NCBI GenBank assembly: GCA_947652605.1
Contig: OX393577.1
Span: forward strand, 69,030,108 to 69,094,107
DNA length: 64,000 bases
Direction of reading: 5' to 3'
Source: Elmis aenea
Lineage: Eukaryota; Arthropoda; Insecta; Coleoptera; Elmidae
Both the position numbers and the translations under genes were made by a program. Below are positions 44,301-53,562 of the stretch, in pieces. Numbering within the stretch: the stretch's first letter is position 1; every line of letters begins with the position of its first letter. The notes under the pieces were generated by a model that did not search any database, had not been told where the DNA came from, and was given only the letters and a program-made list of their open reading frames with translations.

Positions 44301-47300
44301 ATTTCATAAAACGACCGTGCTGTAGATAATACATGTGTTCCTTGAGCGACTATTTATAAACAATTTTATTTATTAACTTGTATATCACAGAAAGAGTTTA
44401 CCCATGGCATCTTCACAAGAAAAAAATTGTTTTGCATATGTCTTTCAATAAGCTGGTTTTAATTTTTAATAATTTCATAAAACGACCGTGCTGTAGATAA
44501 TACATGTGTTCCTTGAGCGACTATTTATAAACAAATTTAATTATTGACTTGTATATCACAGAAAGAGTTTATCCATCGCATCTTTACATGAAAAAAATTG
44601 TTTTGCATATGTCTTTCAATAAGCTGGTTTTAATTTTTAATAATTTCATAAAACGACCGTGCTGTAGATAATACATGTGTTCCTTGAGCGACTATTTAAA
44701 AACAATTTTAATTATTGACTTGTATATCACAGGAAGAGTTTATCCATCGCATCTTTACATGAAAAAAATTGTTTTGCATATGTCTTTCAATAAGCTGGTT
44801 TTAATTTTTAATAATTTCATAAAACGACCTTGCTGTATATAATACATGTATTCCTTGAGCGACTATTTATAAACAATTTTAATTATTGACTTGTATATCA
44901 CAGAAAGAGTTTACCCATGGCATCTTTACATGAAAAAAATTGTTTTGCATATGTCTTTCAATAAGCTGGTTTTAATTTTTAATAATTTCATAAAACGACC
45001 GTGCTGTAGATAATACATGTGTTCCTTGAGCGACTATTTATAAACAATTTTAATTATTGACTTGTATATCACAGGAAGAGTTTACCCATGGCATCTTTAC
45101 ATGAAAAAAATGGTTTTGCATATGTCTTTCAATAAGCTGGTTTTAATTTTTAATAATTTCATAAAACGACCGTGCTGTAGATAATACATGTGTTCCTTGA
45201 GCGACTATTTATAAACAATTTTAATTATTGACTTGTATATCACAGGAAGAGTTTATCCGTCGCATCTTTACATGAAAAAAATTGTTTTGCATATGTCTTT
45301 CAATAAGCTGGTTTTAATTTTTAATAATTTCATAAAACGACCTTGCTGTAGATAATACATGTGTTCCTTGAGCGACTATTTATAAACAATTTTAATTATT
45401 GACTTGTATATCACAGGAAGAGTTTATCCATCGCATCTTTACATGAAAAAATATGTTTTGCTTATGTCTTTCAATAAGCTGGTTTTAATTTTTAATAATT
45501 TCATAAAACGACCTTGCTGTATATAATACATGTATTCCTTGAGCGACTATTTATAAACAATTTTAATTATTGACTTGTATATCACAGGAAGAGTTTACCC
45601 ATGGCATCTTTACATGAAAAAAATTGTTTTGCATATGTCTTTCAATAAGCTGGTTTTAATTTTTAATAATTTCATAAAACGACCGTGCTGTAGATAATAC
45701 ATGTGTTCCTTGAGCGACTATTTATAAACAATTTTAATTAATAACTTGTATATCACAGAAAGAGTTTACCCATGGCATCTTTACAAGAAAAAAATTGTTT
45801 TGCATATGTCTTTCAATAAGCTGGTTTTAATTTTTAATAATTTCATAAAACGACCGTGCTGTAGATAATACATGTGTTCCTTGAGCGACTATTTATAAAC
45901 AATTTTAATTATTAACTTGTATATCACAGAAAGAGTTTACCCATGGCATCTTTACAAGAAAAAAATTGTTTTGCATATGTCTTTCAATAAGCTGGTTTTA
46001 ATTTTTAATAATTTCACAAAACGACCGTGCTGTAGATAATACATGTGTTCCTTGAGCGACTATTTATAAACAAATTTAATTATTGACTTGTATATCACAG
46101 AAAGAGTTTATCCATCGCATCTTTACATGAAAAAAATATGTTTTGCATATGTCTTTCAATAAGCTGATTTTAATTTTTAATAATTTCATAAAACGACCTT
46201 GCTGTATATAATACATGTATTCCTTGAGCGACTATTTATAAACAATTTTAATTATTGACTTGTATATCACAGGAAGAGTTTACCCATGGCATCTTTACAT
46301 GAAAAAAATTGTTTTGCATATGTCTTTCAATAAGCTGGTTTTAATTTTTAATAATTTCATAAAACGACCGTTCTGTAGATAATACATGTGTTCCTTGAGC
46401 GACTATTTATAAACAATTTTAATTATTGACTTGTATATCACAGAAAGAGTTTACCCATGGCATCTTTACATGAAAAAAATTGTTTTGCATATGTCTTTCA
46501 ATAAGCTGGTTTTAATTTTTAATAATTTCATTAAACGACCGTGCTGTAGATAATACATGTGTTCCTTGAGCGACTATTTATAAACAATTTTAATTATTGA
46601 CTTGTATATCACAGGAAGAGTTTATCCATCGCATCTTTACATGAAAAAATATGTTTTGCATATGTCTTTCAATAAGCTGGTTTTAATTTTTAATAATTTC
46701 ATAAAACGACCTTGCTGTATATAATACATGTATTCCTTGAGCGACTATTTATAAACAATTTTAATTATTGACTTGTATATCACAGGAAGAGTTTACCCAT
46801 GGCATCTTTACATGAAAAAAATTGTTTTGCATATGTCTTTCAATAAGCTGGTTTTAATTTTTAATAATTTCATAAAACGACCTTGCTGTAGATAATACAT
46901 GTGTTCCTTGAGCGACTATTTATAAACAATTTTAATTATTGACTTGTATATCACAGGAAGAGTTTATCCATCGCATCTTTACATGAAAAAATATGTTTTG
47001 CATATGTCTTTCAATAAGCTGGTTTTAATTTTTAATAATTTCATAAAACGACCTTGCTGTATATAATACATGTATTCCTTGAGCGACTATTTATAAACAA
47101 TTTTAATTATTGACTTGTATATCACAGGAAGAGTTTACCCATGGCATCTTTACATGAAAAAAGTTGTTTTGCATATGTCTTTCAATAAGCTGGTTTTAAT
47201 TTTTAATAATTTCATAAAACGACCGTGCTGTAGATAATACAAGTGTTCCTTGAGCGACTATTTATAAACAATTTTATTTATTAACTTGTATATCACAGAA

Positions 47301-48900
47301 AGAGTTTACCCATGGCATCTTCACAAGAAAAAAATTGTTTTGCATATGTCTTTCAATAAGCTGGTTTTAATTTTTAATAATTTCATAAAACGACCGTGCT
47401 GTAGATAATACATGTGTTCCTTGAGCGACTATTTATAAACAAATTTAATTATTGACTTGTATATCACAGAAAGAGTTTATCCATCGCATCTTTACATGAA
47501 AAAAATTGTTTTGCATATGTCTTTCAATAAGCTGGTTTTAATTTTTAATAATTTCATAAAACGACCGTGCTGTAGATAATACATGTGTTCCTTGAGCGAC
47601 TATTTAAAAACAATTTTAATTATTGACTTGTATATCACAGGAAGAGTTTATCCATCGCATCTTTACATGAAAAAAATTGTTTTGCATATGTCTTTCAATA
47701 AGCTGGTTTTAATTTTTAATAATTTCATAAAACGACCTTGCTGTATATAATACATGTATTCCTTGAGCGACTATTTATAAACAATTTTAATTATTGACTT
47801 GTATATCACAGAAAGAGTTTACCCATGGCATCTTTACATGAAAAAAATTGTTTTGCATATGTCTTTCAATAAGCTGGTTTAAATTTTTAATAATTTCATA
47901 AAACGACCGTGCTGTAGATAATACATGTGTTCCTTGAGCGACTATTTATAAACAATTTTAATTATTGACTTGTATATCACAGGAAGAGTTTACCCATGGC
48001 ATCTTTACATGAAAAAAATGGTTTTGCATATGTCTTTCAATAAGCTGGTTTTAATTTTTAATAATTTCATAAAACGACCGTGCTGTAGATAATACATGTG
48101 TTCCTTGAGCGACTATTTATAAACAATTTTAATTATTGACTTGTATATCACAGGAAGAGTTTATCCGTCGCATCTTTACATGAAAAAAATTGTTTTGCAT
48201 ATGTCTTTCAATAAGCTGGTTTTAATTTTTAATAATTTCATAAAACGACCTTGCTGTAGATAATACATGTGTTCCTTGAGCGACTATTTATAAACAATTT
48301 TAATTATTGACTTGTATATCACAGGAAGAGTTTATCCATCGCATCTTTACATGAAAAAATATGTTTTGCATATGTCTTTCAATAAGCTGGTTTTAATTTT
48401 TAATAATTTCATAAAACGACCTTGCTGTATATAATACATGTATTCCTTGAGCGACTATTTATAAACAATTTTAATTATTGACTTGTATATCACAGGAAGA
48501 GTTTACCCATGGCATCTTTACATGAAAAAAATTGTTTTGCATATGTCTTTCAATAAGCTGGTTTTAATTTTTAATAATTTCATAAAACGACCGTGCTGTA
48601 GATAATACATGTGTTCCTTGAGCGACTATTTATAAACAAATTTAATTATTGACTTGTATATCACAGAAAGAGTTTATCCATCGCATCTTTACATGAAAAA
48701 AATTGTTTTGCATATGTCTTTCAATAAGCTGGTTTTAATTTTTAATAATTTCATAAAACGACCGTGCTGTAGATAATACATGTGTTCCTTGAGCGACTAT
48801 TTATAAACAATTTTAATTATTGACTTGTATATCACAGGAAGAGTTTATCCATCGCATCTTTACATGAAAAAAATTGTTTTGCATATGTCTTTCAATAAGC
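41324..48900 (+). repeat. B array: longer nested units of about 8, 15 and 17 monomers
   Basis: The variant TATCCGTCGC recurs with its CCG at 41,324, 42,691, 45,257 and 48,165. The intervals of 1,367, 2,566 and 2,908 bp are close to 8, 15 and 17 monomers, each within 1 bp because of A-run length changes. Accompanying variants (TTTTATTTATTAAC, CATCTTCACAAG, CTATTTAAAAAC, AAAAAATATG) come in the same order in each unit. Confidence 0.85.
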
Positions 48901-49818
48901 TGGTTTTAATTTTTAATAATTTCATAAAACGACCTTGCTGTATATAATACATGTATTCCTTGAGCGACTATTTATAAACAATTTTAATTATTGACTTGTA
49001 TATCACAGAAAGAGTTTACCCATGGCATCTTTACATGAAAAAAATTGTTTTGCATATGTCTTTCAATAAGCTGGTTTTAATTTTTAATAATTTCATAAAA
49101 CGACCGTGCTGTAGATAATACATGTGTTCCTTGAGCGACTATTTATAAACAATTTTAATTATTGACTTGTATATCACAGGAAGAGTTTACCCATGGCATC
49201 TTTACATGAAAAAAATGGTTTTGCATATGTCTTTCAATAAGCTGGTTTTAATTTTTAATAATTTCATAAAACGACCGTGCTGTAGATAATACATGTGTTC
49301 CTTGAGCGACTATTTATAAACAATTTTAATTATTGACTTGTATATCACAGGAAGAGTTTATCCATCGCATCTTTACATGAAAAAACTTGTTTTGCATATG
49401 TCTTTCAATAAGCTGGTTTTAATTTTTAATAATTTCATAAAACGACCGTGCTGTAGATAATACATGTGTTCCTTGAGCGTCTATTTATAAACAATTTTAA
49501 TTATTGACTTGTATATCACAGAAAGAGTTTATCCATCGCATCTTTACATGAAAAAAATTGTTTTGCATATGTCTTTCAATAAGCTGGTTTAAATTTTTAA
49601 TAATTTCATAAAACGACCGTGCTGTAGATAATACATGTGTTACTTGAGCGACTATTTATAAACAATTTTAATTATTGACTTGTATATCACAGGAAGAGTT
49701 TATCCATCGCATCTTTACATTAAAAAAATTGTTTTGCATATATCTTTCAATAAGCTGGTTTTAATTCTTGATAATTTCATAAAACGACCGTGCTGTAGAT
49801 AATACATGTGTTCCTTGA

Positions 49819-51290
49819 GCGACTATTTATAAACAATTTTAATTATTGACTTGTACCTATGTCTTTCAATAAGCTGGTTTTAATTTTTAATAATTTCATA
49901 AAACGACCGTGCTGTAGATAATACATGTGTTCCTTGAGCGACTATTTTTAAACAATTTTAATTATTGACTTGTTTATCACAGGAATAGTTTACCCATGGC
50001 ATTTTTACATGAAAAAAATAGTTTTGCATATGTCTTTCAATAAGCTGGTTTTAATTTTTAATAATTTCATAAAACGACCGTGCTGTAGATAATACATGTG
50101 TTCCTTGAGCGACTATTTATAAACAATTTTAATTATTGACTTGTATATCACAGGAAGAGTTTACCCATGGCATCTTTACAAGAAAAAAATTGTTTTGCAT
50201 ATGTCTTTCAATAAGCTGGTTTTAATTTTTAATAATTTCATAAAACGACCGTGCTGTAGATAATACATGTGTTCCTTGAGCGACTATTTATAAACAATTT
50301 TAATTATTGACTTGTATATCACAGAAAGAGTTTATCCATCGCATCTTTACATGAAAAAAATTGTTTTGCATATGTCTTTCAATAAGCTGGTTTTAATTTT
50401 TAATAATTTCATAAAACGACCGTGCTGTAGATAATACATGTGTTCCTTGAGCGACTATTTATAAACAATTTTAATTATTGACTTGTATATCACAGGAAGA
50501 GTTTACCCATGGCATCTTTACATGAAAAAAATTGTTTTGCATATGTCTTTCAATAAGCTGGTTTTAATTTTTAATAATTTTATAAAACAACCTTGCTGTA
50601 GATATACATGTGTTCCTTGAGCGACTATTTATAAACAATTTTAATTATTGACTTGTATATCACAGAAAGCGTTTATCCATCGCATCTTTACATGAAAAAA
50701 ATTGTTTTGCATATGTTTTTTCATAAGCTGGTTTTAATTTTTAATAATTTCATAAAACGACCATGCTGTAGATAATACATGTGTTCCTTGAGCGACTATT
50801 TATAAACCATTTTAATTATTGACTTGTATATCACAGAAAGCGTTTATCCATCGCATCTTTACTTGAAAAAAATTGTTTTGCATATGTTTTTTCATAAGCT
50901 GGTTTTAATTTTTAATAATTTCATAAAACGACCATGCTGTAGATAATACATGTGTTCCTTGAGCGACTATTTATAAACCATTTTAATTATTGACTTGTAT
51001 ATCACAGAAAGCGTTTATCCATCGCATCTTTACTTGAAAAAAATTGTTTTGCATATGTTTTTTCATAAGCTGGTTTTAATTTTTAATAATGTCATAAAAC
51101 GACCTTGCTGTAGATAATACATGTGTTCCTTGAGCGACTATTTATAAACAATTTTAATTATTGACTTGTATATCATTGAAAGAGTTTATCGCATCATTAC
51201 ATGAAAAAAATTGTTTTGCATATGTCTTTCAATAAGCTGGTTTTAATTTTTAATAAATTCATAAAACGACCTTGCTGTAGATAATACATG
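49819..51290 (+). repeat. Degenerate edge of the B array
   Basis: The last monomers before the gene-bearing sequence carry more damage than the interior. The copy starting at 49,819 is only 119 bp long, with a 52-bp internal deletion (TTGTACCTATGTC). Several copies near 50.6-51.1 kb share private changes (GAAAGCGTTTATCC, GTTTTTTCATAAGC), marking a small late local expansion. Decay towards the edge is expected because exchange homogenises the interior of an array more efficiently than its ends. Confidence 0.8.
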
Positions 51291-51317
51291 TGTGTGCGTG
51301 CGTGCGTGTGTGTGTGT
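51291..51317 (+). repeat. GT/GC microsatellite at the satellite boundary
   Basis: A 27-bp run of TG and CG dinucleotides starts directly after the monomer text ATAATACATG. The normal monomer reads CATGTGTTCC here, so the run probably grew out of the monomer's own TGTGT. It is the exact end of the satellite. Confidence 0.9.
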
Positions 51318-51590
51318 AAACAGATAAACAAATAAGACTGCAGTTAATAAATAGACGAGAGTCTTAAAACTGGTCAAATATTTCAAAAAGGAATCCTTAG
51401 AATAAGGACATTATCTAAACCTATTTAAAGTAACAATCAACTTTCTTTAATCCAATTCAATTACACACCACCCATTGTAGTTTGAACTTGATGGACTTGC
51501 ATGAATATCTCAAATATTATTCAAGATAGAGAAATGGTTAATTGCCAACGATATTTTAGTGAAAATTCCTTAAACAACAACAACACTCAC
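51318..51590. other. AT-rich spacer between satellite and receptor fragment
   Basis: About 270 bp of ordinary AT-rich sequence. On the minus strand it follows the last supported exon of the receptor-like fragment. I searched it for a further exon with the C-terminal motif of insect gustatory receptors and found none. Confidence 0.6.
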
Positions 51591-52335
51591 CACGCTTCCA
51601 ATACTCTCGGCAAGAGGTAACGTGATCAACATGGTGGTTACTGGACAAAATACTTGCAGCTGAAGAGTCACATAACTAGCACTGTATAGATCTAACTTTC
51701 CTTGTAATCCCACTTTCAGAACTATGTATATATTCATTACTGTAGCGGTCATCGTTATCAATAGCCAAATTAATGTGCCAGGATTGGTGACATCGAATGA
51801 TTGCTGTATATTTTGCTTCAGGGCACCATGAAATCTTTGAGCATTCTGAAACCACGACAGAGTAAAACGTATAAAAAAATAATATACAGATCACCAAAAA
51901 CACAGTAACGTTACAATGGCTCCTTAAGGACCTCGCGCTTTTTTCCGTCAACAGAGGTTTCCATTTTTTTCTATGGAAGTGATTCAAAATTTTGCAAAGG
52001 CCCCTGTAATTCTTTCTGTAAGAATCAATGTTGAAAACAAACGTTGCCACGTAAAGGAAAGCCTTCAGCTTTAACAAAACACCAGTTAAGGATTGTACGA
52101 CAATTATAGGATCATTGGCTTTAGCCAAATTAACGACTTCTTTAATGTTGTACACTAACGCGACATAAAGAAAAATCATATTAAGAATTATTATTAAAGG
52201 TGATGCTTTTAAGGAAGTGATGTGACACTTTTGTTTTGATAAATGACAGCACTTTAGTATGATACAGTTTTGTGCAACAGCAGTAGAAATATTTAGCATG
52301 GGTTTTACAGCACAACAAAGACAATTTTCCGACAT
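51591..52335 (-). pseudogene. Gustatory-receptor-like membrane protein, C-terminally truncated
   Basis: Two exons can be read. Exon 1 (52,335-51,895, 147 codons) starts at an ATG and has hydrophobic helices at about residues 45-65 and 85-103, followed by a basic loop. Exon 2 (51,845-51,591, 85 codons) carries two more helices. They are joined by a 49-bp phase-0 intron (GTGATC to TTTCAG). Exon 2 ends at a strong GTGAGT donor, again phase 0. Multiple helices, phase-0 introns and a length of 232 residues so far fit insect gustatory receptors of 350-450 residues, but the conserved C-terminal exons are absent before the satellite. If the 49-bp stretch is not an intron, the frame shifts at about 51,850 instead. 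The central helices seem fewer than expected, so this may be a decayed gene. Family assignment is tentative. Confidence 0.42.
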
Positions 52336-52679
52336 TCTTAAAAACCAAACTTCACCAGAAACAATACTAAGCGTGCTCGCTAGACAAATACACTTATGTA
52401 CTTTGTTATATAATCTAGAATTCGTCCAGTAAATTATGGTTTCTGTTCAATTAAAACATGCTAACAAAAAAATTAATTACACAACAAACAAAAAATTATA
52501 AATCAGATAAAAAGTCAGACTTAGTCTAGACCAACAAATGATTACTATAAAAGAACTATTACTAGGCTATATGACCATATACAATTCAAATGTCATAAAT
52601 TTTAATTTATTTTCATGACATGGTTAATAGTATATTTTGTAGGGAATTAATTATCGTTTTTTTTCAAATAATCTTTATG
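52336..52679. other. Intergenic, upstream of the receptor fragment
   Basis: AT-rich sequence with no ORF or repeat that I recognise. It would contain the promoter of the minus-strand receptor fragment; no clear TATA box or initiator was seen. Confidence 0.5.
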
Positions 52680-52972
52680 CAGGGTGTTTCGTAAAAAATG
52701 CAAAAAAATCGGGAGGCGATTTCTTATCGGTATTTTATATAAAATGTTTTCCTTAGACGTCTCCTCTCGGAGTTACACCCCCCTAAAGGAGAGCGGTAAA
52801 ATTAGGTTTTTATTTTATTTCTCTAATTTGAATAAATGTAGGAGAATGATATTTGGTAGATGTTTTATACTTATTGAAAGGTTTCCCATAGTAATATTTT
52901 TAATCATCTCCCACCTTCACAGGGGGCTAAAAAGTGCGACCCCTGTTGGTTTTTTTATCAGAACTTTTTAAT
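52680..52972 (+). repeat. Interspersed repeat copy 1 (CAGGGTGTTT family)
   Basis: It starts sharply with CAGGGTGTTTC and shares ordered blocks with 59,231-59,500: an A-rich run, GATTTCTTATCG, a GACGTCTCCT block, a GAGTTACA block and the palindromic CCCCTAAAGG segment, then GGTTTTTATTTTATT. The 95-codon open frame inside it is fortuitous. It is probably a fragment of a mobile element common in insect genomes, but I cannot assign a class because no transposase and no terminal inverted repeat are visible. Confidence 0.65.
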
Positions 52973-53233
52973 GGGTTAAAATTTAGCAATTTAAAAAAAA
53001 ATTAAAATCTTGATTTATGTAAAAACTTTTTTTATTCTTTAAATTTTTTCGTAAAACCTATTGAGTGAAAAAAATTATAAATAAACATGAACCATTAAAT
53101 ATTCCAATATAAAACGAGTCATTTTGGTGGTTACCATGGTTTGTGTATGTTCATATTGGGTAGAATTGACGGGTGTAATTCATTTTGACGTTTACGCGGC
53201 GGAGGAAACATAACAGAGATAACAGATTAGTAG

Positions 53234-53368
53234 AATGAACATTTTAAAAGAGATGACGAATTTGAGATTAAGCTAAACCCGATGCAAATACGAACATTTG
53301 TATTAGAAATAAAATCGAATACGTTTGTAAACGAAACAAAAATATTTTACAAAAACAAAACAGTTTAG
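53234..53368 (+). pseudogene. Relic C-terminus of a second alpha-mannosidase
   Basis: The + strand encodes about 44 residues up to a TAG at 53,366. They include [18 protein letters not shown], matching the C-terminal signature of lysosomal alpha-mannosidases and residues [14 protein letters not shown] of the intact minus-strand gene next door. Only this tail survives: an in-frame stop lies at 53,231 and no upstream exon could be read. The nucleotide sequence differs at many codon third positions from the intact copy, so the duplication is old. It lies tail to tail with the intact gene, with 185 bp between the two stop codons. Confidence 0.72.
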
Positions 53369-53525
53369 CTATTACATAAAAAAAATGTCAAGACCCAAAT
53401 GTCAAAAATTTTTAAATTTTTACGCTGTTTAAGAAGTTGCAACTTTTCAACCATGTTATAATTTAAATATATTCACGACAACAGTCCCAAAAATAATGAA
53501 ATGTGCAAGTAATAGTCATTATTTA

Positions 53526-53562
53526 TTTTATCATTCTACACACAACTTATTTTTTATTTATA
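53526..53562 (-). terminator. Probable polyadenylation signals of the mannosidase gene
   Basis: On the minus strand an AATAAA overlaps the TAA stop at 53,556-53,554, and another AATAAA lies about 20 bp further downstream (in GATAAAATAAATAATG). Either could direct cleavage in a very short 3' UTR; the downstream copy is the more likely. Confidence 0.45.

Larger units (their letters stand above)
27205..51290 (+). repeat. Satellite subfamily B, forward array
   Basis: About 140 head-to-tail 171-bp monomers homologous to subfamily A but diverged at roughly 16-18 fixed positions: CTATTTATAAAC for CTATTTCTAAAC, GACTTG for GATTTG, GGAAGAG for GGAACAG, a run of seven A where A has AATACAA, CATAAAACGACCG for CCTAAAAATACCG, and CTGTAGATAAT for CTTTAGTTAAT. 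Blocks around GCATATGTCTTTCAAT and TTCCTTGAGCGACTATTT are shared with A. Occasional monomers are 169 bp because a dinucleotide is missing in GCATGTCTTTC. No coding potential is seen. Confidence 0.97.

Noticed and set aside
1..51290. CRISPR-like array
   Set aside because: The repeats are contiguous 171-bp units without unique spacers, in an intron-bearing eukaryotic genome. This is satellite DNA.
1..51290. Primate alpha-satellite contamination (also 171 bp)
   Set aside because: The monomer length coincides, but no CENP-B box (TTCGTTGGAAACGGGA type) or alphoid sequence is visible, and the flanking genes are insect-like.
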